From the NCBI GenBank assembly GCA_030278955.1, contig JAOANR010000015.1, positions 19,687,073-19,751,072 of the forward strand: a stretch of 64,000 bases of DNA, read 5' to 3'. Positions 25,001-36,720 of this stretch are shown here, one piece after another. The notes beneath the pieces are model-generated. The model saw only the letters and a list, made by a program, of their open reading frames with translations, made no database searches and was not told the DNA's origin. The translations under genes and the position numbers were made by a program. The stretch's first letter is position 1. The number at the start of each line of letters is the position of its first letter. The DNA is from Hygrophila difformis. Its lineage: Eukaryota > Streptophyta > Magnoliopsida > Lamiales > Acanthaceae.

Positions 25001-28000
25001 GTTGGTATTACACTTAGCCACACACAGCTAATTACACTCATTAAGAGGCAAAAGGACCAAATTCATAGGATTAAGCTACTTGAAGGATGAACTCAATAAT
25101 TAGAAAAATTAATGACTAAATATACAAGACAAAATAGATGCTATTACAAACTTTATGAGAGTAATATTAAGCATGTAAGATGCATTCACGTCGAATCTGA
25201 TTCGATCAAAATACCCAAGAAGACAAAGGATAAATAATTTAACGTTATATTAGTTGGTATTTTTATGTTTTAGAATTGTTGTTTTGTGGGTGACTCTAAC
25301 ATATTACATACTATATGTTTGCATTTGATAATTGGGAAAAAAATTAATTTGGTGCCATAACTTTGGCGATTTTTCAATTTGGTGCCTTAATTACATAATT
25401 CTTTAATTTGGTGCTACAACTTTACTAATTGTCTCCAATTTGGTCCCTTGAGGCCGTATTTGATGCTGATGTGTTTGGCCATTAGTAATCAACATTAATT
25501 AATAATCCATGTGGCGATGAACATACACTGATTGGAACACCAACTTTGGACATTTTCCCATTTCGTCCCATTATTTTGGAATTATTCAAATCCATCCCCT
25601 AACTTGCTAAAAACATCTCGACCCCTTTAATGACACTGGATCTAGAGTTCGACGTTACATGTAGATGAGTGAGGTCAAAACACATTGACCCCACAAGCAC
25701 GCTTACGAGACAGCTGGGAGGAGTGAGGTCTCTTTTTGAATCTCCACATTGGATTTGGGGGGAAATCCCCAAATTTTACAACTATCTTCCCCCAACCTTC
25801 CTTCAGCCCAAACCTCCATTGTTTTTTCGCATGACAGAATCCACCATGTCACCGTGCCCAACACTGCAATATCCAGCCTTCTCTGGCAACGGTGGACTAA
25901 GTTTTCTGCTCATAGACTTTGACATGTTCCTCTTCCAACCAATCCCAAGCATCCTCTTCTTCGAATTCCCTTGTTCAGAAACCCAATTTCTTGAAACAGT
26001 TGTCCCCAATTTGAAGCAATCCCTTGCTCAACCGCTCCGCAATTTCGACCGGGAATATTGTTTCTCCTCTCAGTTCCGGCAAGGCCTGTCTCCAGATTTG
26101 TCCTGTCCCAGGCGACTCTATTTCTCTCACAATCACTGAGTTGGATAAGGACGTCAACCTCCTCACCGTAAATCATCCTTGCCTAGCCGATTCATAAAAC
26201 ATTGGGCGAGGGTTAACAAACTTGATGGCGAGGCGCCAACAGTTGGGCCGAAGTTCCTGCCTTCGCTGGATAGATCCACTTTAAAGGATCTGGATTCGAT
26301 CTACTGGAACGTCATTAAGAGAACCATGCCAATGGACTTACCGGTGACCCATTTCCGGATCAAAAAATTTCGTTTAACTTTTATACTCTCCGACGCTGAC
26401 ATTCGCAGGATAAAGAGGAATGTGTACAACGAAAAGGAGATTCCAATGGGAATCCCTAAACAATAAACTTTTGGAGCTATGTTACACGAACAATAAACTG
26501 TTGATTGTATACATGTATATATCGGCGGCAATGCGGCACTGGGATGGGATATTTTGTTGAGGATGAGAGATAGTATGGTTGTCATTTTTCAGGTTATCCT
26601 TTTTTAGGGCATAGGGTTCCATTTAAATTTTGAAATGTTTTGGTACCTCCGTATAAGGTACTTCCCCTTGTTCTTGTGTGGCTGTAGACTTTTTCATCCG
26701 ACATGGCGCGACGGCAGTGGGCGGTGGATCGTGGACGGCGGCGGAGGTGATTTAATATAGGGAATTTGGGGGTGGGGTGGGGTGGGGAATAGTTACATAG
26801 TGGTGGACACTGGAAATATTCTTCTATATAGTAAAAACATCGGGTATCAAAAAGGCCTATTATATCATGCATATGTATGCCATGCCATGTCTGCGTGTGT
26901 AGTAATGTACTTATGTACCTGTCACGTCGGACTCCAATGTCAAGGTGGTGGATTTGAATTATTCAAAACCTATGGGATGAAATGGGAAAATGTCCAAAGT
27001 TAGGGGACTATTTGGGTTACTTTTCCCCCAAAGAAGTATTACGGTCAATGTTTGACCGTCCAATCAATGCCTACTCATCGCCACGTGGACGATTTAGTTA
27101 ATCTTGACCACTAATGACCCGTCACGTCAGCATCAGAGGTCATTAAAGCCTCAAGGGACCAAATTAAAGACAATTAGTAAAGTTCGTGCACAAAATTTGA
27201 GAATTCGATAATTAAGGTACCAAATCGTCAAGGTTATGGCACCAAATTGATATTTTTTCCTTTGATAATTAGCATTACAATTTTGGCAAACAAATGTGCC
27301 AATCTTTGCTTATAAAAATGCTGGATATCTTCATTTTAGTCTTTGTAGTCGCTAATTATTTGGAAAAAGCCAGATGCATGACTTGTGAAGTATATTTGTC
27401 CTCCACACTTTGTATTCACTTGTTCCTTAAAGTCTTCAAAGAGTTATGATTAGTTTTAGATTATTTTGTGACCAGGGAGCGTGCTCTATTGGCCAATGTT
27501 AGGTATATTACATGCAATGTATATTTTTGTAGAGTTCTTGCTAGCATATTCTGAGCAGTGTACAAATAAAGGTGTTAAAAAACACCTCGAAGAGGCCTGG
27601 GAAATCCCTTTGCTTCAACCAAAACAGATGTTAAAAAACATATGGAAGAGTTCATGCAAGTATCATAGTGCTCAATCAACTCGAGATACCTTATTCAGTG
27701 CATTAGGCTCCAATTTCCTTTTGGGAAATGGCAAATTAGAACTCAACATTTGTTCTAGTTGCCTGGGGTGGGGGGGGGGGGGGGGGTGAACAAAAAAAAC
27801 CCTCTCCCTCCTCTTAACCATTCGCATGTACGAATGCAACACTCCTCTTCACAATGCATAGCTGTACCATGGATAACTTCTCGCTAGTTACCTCCCTTCA
27901 AGAGTCTATGAGTATCCTTATTTTTTATATATAAATTTTTATAATATTTTCTTGTTGCATTTGCGGATATATTTAGGCATTGCGTTTGAGGTCTAATGAG

Positions 28001-31000
28001 CTAAAATTGGAGAGGCAGCTGGAGAACACCCAAGGCGAACTTTCTTCTTACAGGTATTCATGTTCTCTTTTAATGAATTTCTCTCCATATGATTTTCTTT
28101 TTCTTGTACTTCTTTGTCCTCTCCTGTTCTTCTCTCCCAAAAAATGCTCAGATTAATGCTCTAATTAATTATAAGTGGTGAAAATTTTCGTCTGAAAATC
28201 ACTTTTGGTTTGATTTTTCACGTGATCAATATTTTTTATCCCATTTTCTTTTGAATTATAAATTTCACAGTAAGAAATTGTCTAGCCTCGAAAAGGATCG
28301 GAAAGATCTGCGGTCAACCATTAACTCCTTACAAGAAGGTAGGTTTTTATTTTACTTAATTGAATTTCCTCAGAAATACGTGATCTGAAATAAAGAAAGG
28401 CCCCATGAAATTTGGAAGTCTAGTTCTCTGTTTATTATGCGAGTAAGATAGATGTCAGATGGTCTCCTAGTGTTGTTATGCTGTACTTCTGTGCTTGTTG
28501 AGATGAGAAAATCTGATTCTAAACGTGATTCTGTTAATGAACAATCTTTATTCTGTTTTGTCCGTATACGATTTGATTGGTAGATGAGATTGTAATGATA
28601 CAAGTACAACATGCATTTTTAATTTTGCTGAATTTGCATCAAATGCACTTCTAGAAAGTTCTGTACTTATCTATCTTCTTTGACATGTGATTTTAAAAGT
28701 GATTCATTTTATATTCTTTTCTTCCTCTAGTTGCATGTTGGTGGTGGTAGAATTTTTTTCATAGCTTGCAAACTTGACCATGTTTGGTTCAATTAAATTG
28801 CTCTCATGGAAACACATTGCACAAATGTGGAAAAATGGAGTGCAGCAAAAAGTAAATTATACTAATATAGATCATCCGAATATATTGTCCGTACCTAAGA
28901 CATTTTTTTTTTATCAATTGTGAACAAAAAATTCAAATAAAATTCAATACCCTATTTATAACCTTCCACTCTTCAAAACTTTTAAACTTCCCCAGCTAAC
29001 TTAACAAACCATTCAATGAATTTATTTCTTTTTTTTTTCTTTTTTTTTGTGTTTCTTCATATGGCTGTGCATTTTACTTTATGCTAATTTTTTTCATGAA
29101 TGATGTTTTTTTGGGAATAGTTGTTCATTATTTCCTTTTCTACAGAGAAAAAGCTTTTAGAGTCCAAATTGCGGAAAGCTAATGGGAAATCCGTGGATTT
29201 AAATAATTCCTACCAAAAGAAAGATGTATCTACTTCCACGGAGGATCTTGGTATAGTATCCTAACATTTTGCTCGAGTGATGGCAGCATTTGGTATTCCA
29301 ACATTTATTTGCCATCACATATTAAGAATCATATTGGATAAAGATGATTCATCATTATCGACATGAAACTTGTTTATCTTAATTAGTTTTTGCCTTTTTG
29401 GAGGACTTATGGATAGATACAGAAGGGAAATTTTGATTGTGCAGCATGATGAAAGTTTTTTCTTCCCCTTCCACCCAATTAGTTGCTTTTGGATCACTCA
29501 TGACTGTAGTTGTCATTGGCGTCTGGCGAGTGGCACAGTGTTGTGCAAGCCATGGTGGGTGGTGCATGTTGTGCGGTTCAGTGTGTGCCATAGTGAATAT
29601 AATTTTGAAATTTTTTTTGAAAATATGCATAATAAATCATAATAAAAATACATTCAATTTTCACCCAAAAAGAAAAAACATTCAATTCAAACTTAAAAGG
29701 CACATTCAATCATGAATCCAAGGTAAAATTCTAAACAAACCAAAAAGTAAAATTTTAGAACACATCCGACTTCCAAAATAAAGCACATTTATGTAAACAT
29801 AATCCATGGCTCCATGTCACTTCCTTAGTTTAGGAGTTGACAAAAAAAAATCAAACTACAAAAAATAAAATAATTTTTTTTTCTTTTTTTTTAAAAAAAA
29901 AGGTTTTATACTGTGTGTACCATCGCATATGGCTACCTACAAAATAGAGGCACACTGCACCACAAGTTGTGGTTCCGTAGATGCTCCACAAGCACAATGT
30001 GCCATTACAGCTATGGTCACTTCTATTAGGCAGCTTATTTTCAAGTAATAATATTATAATGCAAGGGATTATAGGAAAGGAGGAGGATGTAAATTTTTCG
30101 TTGTTCTATGCACTGAGAACTCATGTTAATAAATATGTTCTTCATTGGATAATGGATACCCCTTCTTTTCGTGATACATCCTGGGGATTCTGATTTATGT
30201 TAATATGAATTGCCTATCCATACAGATATCAAAACCACCACAGAACATGCTAAATCAGAAAGTGTCGGCAATGAGTTGCTTGAAGACGATGCCTCAACTT
30301 CTCAGTTGCCACGTGAAGATATAAATCCAAGTCTTGAAGGTCTATCTATGGCTTTACCTTCTGATCAAATAAGAATGATACAGAACATTAACACATTAAT
30401 TGCTGAGGTAAACTTTCTGATGTGGAATTCTTGCTGCTGCCTGATTTTTTTTACTTATGGTGGCATACCTTCTATCTATACTGACATGTCCGGTAAATTT
30501 ATATGTAAAGAGCCAAAGTTGATTTTGATTCTGCATTGAATGCAGTTGGCACTGGAGAAAGACCAATTGATGAAAGCATTGTCAGAAGAATCATCCCAAA
30601 ACTCTAAACTTTTGGTAATGTTAATTTAATGCAAGTGTCTCCCTTTTTGCTAATGCCTGAAAAGTAGTTCTCCTGGCTCACTGTTTGAGATAAAGACAAT
30701 CCCAGTAACTTTTTTTTCATGGAACCTAAATTTGTTATATGGTATTTTGATTTGTTTGCTTCAACCCTTCTTGTGTGTGCTTACTTGTTAAACTCAACCC
30801 TTGCTTGCTGGCTTCTAATTGTGGACTTCTTGTACATTGGATTTAAGATTTGCAATCTCTATTCCAGAAAGTTCGTTTCTCCTCTGAGTTTGGGAGAGTT
30901 TAGAGAGTCAAGAAAATACTGGTTTAATAGATTTTGTATGTTGGTAGCAACGACATTTTCATTGTTACCTTCCACTAACATCTTTGGGGTGAAATGTTTT

Positions 31001-32272
31001 TTGCTCAACATTCAACAAACAACTGGGTGTTCCAATTTTTCATTTACATTATATTTACCTGCATGCTCGTCTTTTTTGTTGTTGAAGGAATTAAACAAGG
31101 AACTGACTCGAAAACTTGAAGCCCAAACACAAAGATTGGAACTCTTGATGTCTCAAAGTTTGGCAAATGATAACTTCCATCAGAGACAGGCGGATTCCCA
31201 CATTATTCATGAAAATGAAGCTTATGCTGATGAAGGGGATGAGGTAATCTGTAATTTTTCATCACACTACTACCATTTTTTGTGTGTTTGTTTTTGTGTT
31301 CCTCCAATATTTGGATATATGCAAAATCGCTTGTGTGTTTTGATGATATTCTTGTGTTGATGATATTTTTGTGAACTCCACTCTGCCCCTTGATCTGGAC
31401 TTGTCCGTGAGTATATATACACATTATATGTAACATACATGAATATGCCTGTTTGATTACTTGCACAGAGTTATTGCTGATCCCTTATTTATTCATGGTT
31501 ATTGTTAATTAAGTCGACTTTTGATACACTCATACGCTGAGACTATTAGTATAGTACTCTATTCTGGAAGTCTCCAAATTTTACTGTAAAATATTACTAT
31601 ATGTTCCCCCTGTTTTTTTTTTTTTTTTCAATAAATCATCTCTCTCATCCCACTTTCCCTCACACTCCATTTTCTGTCCCACTTTATTTTACCAAAATAG
31701 AAATGAGGCACTTATTTTCAAACATCCAGAAAATGGAAAAATGATCACTTAAAGAAAACGGAGGGAGTCTTAAAAGTAAAACATTAGGGAAAAACCCTCA
31801 TATTTTGAACTTCGATTTAGTTGAGGGTTCTTGCCTTCTTTGTTTCTATCCATTTGGTTACCTTCAATTTTAGATCCTGTGAGGCTATCATTCATGTGAA
31901 TGTGCTTTTCTATTCAATTAATGTATCTCAGTACCATGTTCTCGGACATGATGGACTGACTGTTTGGTTTCACATCACCTGAACTTGCTTTACTAAAAAT
32001 GGGTTTCTGGCTTTCTGCTGAACTTGCTATGTGCAATCTTGAGAATATCAATTTTATTTGTGACTAGTGCCCTTCTACGGTTCTCTGATTTGCTATGGCA
32101 CAATCTTGACAGTGTTAGTATTAGCTTTAATTAGTACCTTTCTGTTTGCTAACTATGATTCCCTTTTTTGTATTTAATCACCACAAACAAGGTGGTGGAA
32201 AGGGTTTTGGGGTGGATCATGAAGCTTTTCCCTGGAGGGCCATCAAGGCGGCGGCCCAGCAGGCATCTTTGA
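19057..32272 (+). CDS. BLI: protein BLISTER (Polycomb-associated coiled-coil protein)
   Basis: Fourteen exons with GT-AG sites join in one frame: 19057-19107, 19552-19768, 19855-20244, 20384-20871, 21383-21502, 23999-24064, 24445-24555, 27977-28053, 28271-28338, 29146-29250, 30226-30407, 30546-30614, 31088-31243, 32192-32272. The total is 2181 nt, 726 aa, close to the roughly 714 aa of Arabidopsis BLISTER. The N-terminus (KKGHLEAGKKK then FEEFRRKKAAEKAKKA) and C-terminus (VVERVLGWIMKLFPGGPSRR) match BLISTER as I know it. The middle is Ser/Asn-rich and disordered; from exon 5 it is a long SMC-like coiled coil. In Arabidopsis, BLI binds the PRC2 methyltransferase CURLY LEAF and affects development and stress responses. 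Introns 5 and 7 are enlarged by transposons. The TTG at 19051 is not the start; the ATG at 19057 is. Confidence 0.93.
22785..23708. mobile_element. possible hAT-like element in BLI intron 5, with a MITE nested in it
   Basis: CAAGATTGT at the left faces ACAATCTTG at the right, and just inside both ends are facing GGCGAC/GTCGCC-rich segments. Flanks ATTAGTAA and ATTAGAAT could be an imperfect 8-bp target duplication. A Stowaway MITE sits inside. No transposase was seen. Confidence 0.4.
22870..23134. mobile_element. Stowaway-type MITE in BLI intron 5
   Basis: CTCCATCTGTTTTTT faces CTCCCTTTGTTTTTT on the minus strand; TA flanks both ends. Interior phrases (AACAAGATCTCGCTTGGC, AACTTGTATAACTATGATAA) match the MITE at 16849, so they are the same family. 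Confidence 0.8.
24574..24828. mobile_element. Stowaway-type MITE in BLI intron 7
   Basis: CTCCCTCCGTTTTTATG faces CTCTCTCCGTTTCTTTG on the minus strand, with TA at both flanks. It starts only 18 bp after the exon 7 splice donor. Confidence 0.85.
25334..27260 (+). mobile_element. Pack-MULE carrying an acyltransferase fragment, in BLI intron 7
   Basis: Inverted repeats of about 300 bp bound the element: the left starts GGGAAAAAAATTAATTTGG, the right (minus strand) starts GGAAAAAATATCAATTTGG, and both go on with TTTGGTGCC-, AATTTGGTCCCTTGAGG- and GTGGCGATGA-containing sequence. The 10-bp direct repeat TTTGATAATT flanks it at 25324-25333 and 27261-27270, as expected for Mutator-like elements. 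There is no transposase; the cargo is a broken BAHD acyltransferase. It lies within a host intron, in the sense direction of both host and cargo. Confidence 0.88.
25830..26463 (+). pseudogene. BAHD acyltransferase fragment (anthocyanin acyltransferase-like)
   Basis: The first part reads LLIDFDMFLFQPIPSILFFE then TQFLETVVPNLKQSLAQPLR, the N-terminal region of BAHD enzymes that acylate anthocyanins or other phenolic glycosides with CoA thioesters. After a frameshift near 26045 it continues PGDSISLTITELDKDVNLL and TVNHPCLADS. The second part (26179-26463) starts at RFIKHWARVNKL and continues through FLPSLDRSTLKD and FRLTFILSDADIRRIK. The segment between them, which holds the catalytic HXXXD motif in this family, is deleted. 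The C-terminal half with DFGWG is absent. So it cannot be an active enzyme. Confidence 0.82.
27770..27786. repeat. poly(G) run of 17
   Basis: An uninterrupted G homopolymer in BLI intron 7, preceded by GGGG and T. The count may be affected by assembly error. Confidence 0.8.
31603..31767. mobile_element. degenerate Stowaway-type MITE in BLI intron 13
   Basis: TTCCCCCTGTTTTTTTT faces CTCCCTCCGTTTTC on the minus strand. The interior has the CATCTCTCTCATCCCAC and TCTGTCCCACTTTATTTTA phrases common in this family. TA flanks are eroded. Confidence 0.5.
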
Positions 32273-33426
32273 AATCAATATATTTTTCTTTTCTCAACAG
32301 AAAAAGCATATGCGTGCAGATATTTTCTCTTCCCTGTGTTTTGGTGGCTGCAATTTGTACATCACAAGCGATTTACTGTCTTCTGCCTTGAAGAGTAACA
32401 TTTCTTTTCCCAACAATAGATTCCGGAAGATATGGTAATGTCATTCATTTGTAATTTTTCCTGTAAAATGTGGTCCTCCAAAATTTTGTTAGGTTTGCTA
32501 TAGAGATCTTTGGGGATAGTGGGTACATTGGGGTGTGGAATAAACCAAAAAAGCTCTTGTAAATTGTAAAAGGGAGAATTACATAATGAGATATGTTACG
32601 CTCGGCAAAAGTTGGATAGAACGGCAGACATATATGATTTCAAATCAGGAGGCATTTTATATGTGTTCCTATGCATGTGTGTGTGTGTGTGTATAATTTG
32701 TCTTGTATGCATATATGTATTGACACTTGAATGAATCTTGTATAAGAATTGGAGTTTTGCAATTTTATTGCCCTTGTTTTCTTTGGGTTTGAAACTGCAG
32801 TAGGCTCTGATACCAATTATAAGTGCAATGGAGATACATGACAAAATTTTGTTGTGATTTATTGTTGAGATAGAGAAATTAATAGTATGCACGAAAATAC
32901 AAAACCAAACAGGAATTAATGTGTTGAATCAAATAAAGAATAATGGAAAATTGGTAATTCAGCTCGGATGAAAATCTACATTTGGGGGAACTCCCGTTCC
33001 AAGAAAGATATACTAAAGTAATAGTTACAACGAAGATCACCATCGTCGATTGTCACATTCTCAGTGTGTTTATAGTTCTGCCAAAGGCAACCTTGTCCTA
33101 AGGTCTCCACTGCCACCCAAACTCCCTTTGGGCGTTGAGTCATGGTTGAAGTATAATTCGTGGAGCAAAGCTAAAGTGTATCATAATATTCCTTTCTTTT
33201 TTTCTCCTTATTTCTTTGCACACGTAGATCGGTTTTTGTGAAAATTATCTCAAAAGTGGCTTTTCTTATAGACTCTACTCCAATTATGTGATGGTTCAAT
33301 GAGGGGGCAACCATCAAAACAACAATTCAAATTTCCCCCAATTCAAAATTTGAAATTCATTGCTCCCCCTCCCCTCCCCCCTCTTTTATTGTTGCATTGT
33401 GTATTGCGACAAGAATGATAGTATTA
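32273..33426. other. BLI 3' flank and old retroelement LTR debris
   Basis: At 32804-32815 GCTCTGATACCA is the complement of the tRNA-Met primer binding site, as in the copia element at the left. The following DNA to about 33330 could be a decayed 5' LTR of a minus-strand retroelement. No polyprotein remains. A (TG)n run lies at about 32675-32695. Confidence 0.45.
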
Positions 33427-33681
33427 CTCCCTCCGTCCCGCGAAATCTGGCTCGTATTTCCTTTTGGGGTGTCCCGCGAAATTTGACATCTTTCCATTTT
33501 TAGATAAATTATATTAATATAAATATGATTAAAATTTTACTGGTTCCCAAATCTCATTCAAAGTAATCATTTTTACTATCTGCACAACTCCCAATATATT
33601 TTTATTTTTCTACACAAATCCCTTACATTTAATTAATTCTTCACATTTCAAAATGGGTATAAATAAAAATTATATAAAATA
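33427..33681. mobile_element. one end of a Stowaway-type MITE
   Basis: Starts CTCCCTCCGTCCCGCG after TA. Its other terminus is not evident. It appears to be interrupted by the next element. Confidence 0.5.
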
Positions 33682-33683
33682 TA

Positions 33684-34664
33684 CTTCCTCCGTTCCTTTA
33701 TTTTTGACACATGAAGGTTTGGCACGGGATTTAAGGAGAAGGAATTAAAGAGTAATTAGTTCAAGAGAGAGAAAGTGTAAATAACAAATTAAAAATAATT
33801 ACAACCCTGCATGCTGACTTTTGGTTTTTGACTCTGTAATGATTTCTTCTTGAAAAAACCACCTTTCCTGTTCATGTTCATGGAGGGAATCAAATTTTCA
33901 GAAAACTCAAATTTCCCTCACAAATAATTTTACACCCCTATTCAAAAGTTACAAAGAAATCCTATAAATACAAGAAGCTTTAGATGATCTCAACTACATT
34001 CCCTTCAATACAAAGTTGTTTTCTTCACATTTAAGCATACATCATACCATTACAAAATGAAAGCAAGCTATCTTTAATAGTGTGGATATCTTGAGCAGTC
34101 AAGGGAAAATCACAACCCCATCAGGTTTTCCAATTTATTCTTGCCATGGTTCTATCTAATTCTGGCAGCCTTGATGAAGAGGAGTTGTTGCAGCTTCAAG
34201 ACTTGGTTGAAGGTGATTTTGAAGATGACTTTGAAGGTGATTGTGCATATGAAGATTGGCACTTGTCTTCAGACTCTGATTTGCAAGATGAAATGGAACC
34301 AGAGAAAAAAAGATGTAATCGGTGGGTGAGTGATGATGAAGTTGACGATATTGGAAATTTTGGAAGGTTGGAGTAAAATTCTAATAGTTGATGCACCAAT
34401 GAAACTTGGATTTTTTTTTCCTCTTCTGTTTTTTTTGGAGTGGAGAATGACGAGATGAGATGAAGAAGATGAATGTGGGTTATTTCTTGGAATGTTTTTT
34501 CTTGTTTGTTGACTTTTCTTTGAGTTTAATTAACACAATTAGATTATGTAAGTAATTTTTAAAGACTTCATTAACCAATAAAACTTTCCAAAAAAAGTAA
34601 TGTAGCAATTTTTTTGAAACATCCAAATGTGGTAAGTGTGTCAAAAATAAAGGAACGGAGGATG
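33684..34664. mobile_element. long (981-bp) Stowaway/mariner-type element with internal ORF
   Basis: Terminal inverted repeats of about 30 bp differ at one position: CTTCCTCCGTTCCTTTA and CATCCTCCGTTCCTTTA, both continuing TTTTTGACACA. TA flanks at 33682-33683 and 34665-34666. Far longer than a typical MITE of this family (about 250 bp in this window). The extra length includes a TATA-like site and a small ORF. Confidence 0.85.
34146..34376 (+). CDS. small acidic protein ORF inside the Stowaway-type element
   Basis: A 76-codon ORF with many Asp and Glu (ELLQLQDLVEGDFEDDFEGD, then SDDEVDDIGNFG) and a basic patch (EKKRCNRW). CTATAAATA at 33962-33970 could be a TATA box about 30 bp upstream of a transcription start, leaving a 5' UTR of about 150 nt. 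I do not recognise the protein. It does not show mariner transposase motifs. It may be a captured host exon, a remnant of an element protein, or chance. Confidence 0.4.
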   Translation: MVLSNSGSLDEEELLQLQDLVEGDFEDDFEGDCAYEDWHLSSDSDLQDEMEPEKKRCNRWVSDDEVDDIGNFGRLE

Positions 34665-34666
34665 TA

Positions 34667-35224
34667 TATTTTAAAATTAGACGCCTAAAAACTATATAAA
34701 ATATATATCTCAATAGTAAAATTATCATCATACACGAAACTACAGTTCTTAACGCAGAATTAATAGTGAACACATAAAATTGGAAAACCATTTTGTATAA
34801 CCATCCTATATGGGGAATTCTCATACCATAAAAGATCCACTAGTACATATCCTAAGAATACATATATTACACCATCATCATGTATTATTTGTATGGTGGA
34901 CGATGGCCTTGGTACGACCGGTCCTCCATCGAACCACCCCCATATTTTGGCACTTTTTGCATTCTACTTGTATTTTTCATGTCATTTCCATGTATTTTGT
35001 GGATTGGGCTATATATATGTCATCCCACACACTTTGTAATCAACTTTGCTAATTATTAAATCAACCTTCATATTTCAAAGTTTAAAACCGAGAGCACCTA
35101 TCAAAGTGTTCTCTCACCATTTCCATGTTTGTTCCTTCGGGATCCCTCACGCCATTAAGCTCGGAGCTTGCTCAATGGATTCGATAATGAATGATGCACT
35201 TGGAGGAAGCCATTTGTCTTGAAC
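34667..35224. other. intergenic; contains a copy of the MULE subterminal motif
   Basis: At about 34902-34938, GGCCTTGGTACGACCGG and CCATCGAACC resemble the motif in the MULE ends near 36650 and 41060. No gene seen. Confidence 0.4.
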
Positions 35225-35227
35225 TAA

Positions 35228-35675
35228 GGGCCTGTTTATTTTGGCTTGTGAAAAAAGGAAAAGTCAGTAGAAGAAGGAGAAGGAGGGAGAAGGAGACTTC
35301 AAAAACAAAAGCAGCTCAAATAATTGTTTGGATAGATATTATTAAAGTTGCTTTTCAACGAAAATATGTTTGGATGAATTGTACGTAGAAGGACTTTTTT
35401 AAAATTAGTAAAATGGACATAAATATTATAAGGATATTTATAATTAATTTTATTTCCTTTTTAAATAGGGTTATTTTTGTATTTTTATTACAAAATGACT
35501 TCTCCTTTTAAAAAAAGTAACCCCCTACCTACTTTGGAAAAAAAAGTAGAATTTAAACTTTTGCTTCTCCTTTATTTCAAAAAAAAGTCAAAACAAACAG
35601 CTAAAAAAATTCCAAAGGACTTTTGAGAGAAGCAAAAGTCAAAAAGAGAAAAATTAAGTTAAAACAAACAGGCTC
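35228..35675. mobile_element. Harbinger/Tourist-type element, 448 bp
   Basis: GGGCCTGTTTATTTTGGCTT faces GAGCCTGTTTGTTTTAACTT on the minus strand. TAA flanks at 35225-35227 and 35676-35678. The interior has facing AAAAGTC/GACTTTT-rich parts. No transposase. Confidence 0.82.
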
Positions 35676-35678
35676 TAA

Positions 35679-36419
35679 ATTCACTTCCCTTGGCAAGTTG
35701 GGGTCACCTTGATTCATAAGCTTCCCTATTTCTATCTTTATTTTAACTTCCTTCTCCTTGTTGCATATTATTACCATCTAGTTAACTTGTTATTGATGTT
35801 AATCATCTTCCATAACTCACGGGTTTAGGTATATTTCTCCAGCATCTTTTACCTAATCCTAGTCTTAATCCGGATATTGTTCTACACGAGTTTATTGAAA
35901 TTTTGTTATCAAAGCCAAACTTGTTAGAACAATAGGATTATTCTCCATATTTTCATGATTCTTCTCCATGTTTTATTTTGTGTTATTCTCCATCTAAAAA
36001 TTTCGAAACCCTAAAAATATAGTTGTTGAAGCTCATGGCCATACCCCCTGCCCACTGTTCATGTTTGCATTTTGTTGCTTGATGTTGTTTGGTTGCCCTA
36101 ATCTCATCTATGAATGTATTTACATGATTGCTTGAGTTTATAGAATTACACAAAATATTTGTGTCAAAACAATGAATACGGGTTTGGGGATGTGAGAAAA
36201 TATTCTTGAGTGTGTTTGTGTTCTTCATGTTCTTGAATGAAATTTGAAGATTTGAAGATTGACAAATCCATGCACAATTCAAGAACCCAGCGGAAATAAA
36301 TTTGGTGAAATGGTGTCCTATTGACCGGATATACACAAGAAGGACATTTGATTTTGATTGAGATAGCAACAATCAATCTTGAGGAATTAATTGTGGTGTA
36401 CTTGTGTATTTATTGTAAA
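35679..36419. other. intergenic, nothing recognised
   Basis: AT-rich. The ORFs on the minus strand (35983-36372, 36164-36376) show no domains. Confidence 0.4.
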
Positions 36420-36469
36420 GTGACACATGTACTCCAAAAATCAAGAAAATCTGCAAGTTTCCCAAGTTG

Positions 36470-36720
36470 GTATGATCGCCACATCCATCGTACCCACTCC
36501 CATCGTACCCAACAGGTTTCAAGTTTTCACCAAGGAAGAAATTGGTGCGATCGGTAAGGTTAGGTGTGATTGCCACATCCATCGTACCCAACAGATTTCC
36601 AATTTTCACCAAGTCCAGGAGAAGGAAGTGAGTGTGATCGAGAGGCTTGGTACGATCGTCTTGGCCATCGAACCATCACACATCGTACCAACAGAATTCA
36701 AATTACACCAATTCCGAGAA
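36470..36720 (+). repeat. subterminal tandem repeats of the MULE left arm
   Basis: About three imperfect units of 70-100 bp, each with a (T)GGTRTGATCG/GGTRCGATCG phrase, a CACATCCATCGTACCCA phrase and then TTTTCACC or ATTACACC. The right arm has about one unit (41058-41105). Subterminal repeats often serve as transposase binding sites; that role is inferred here. Confidence 0.65.
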
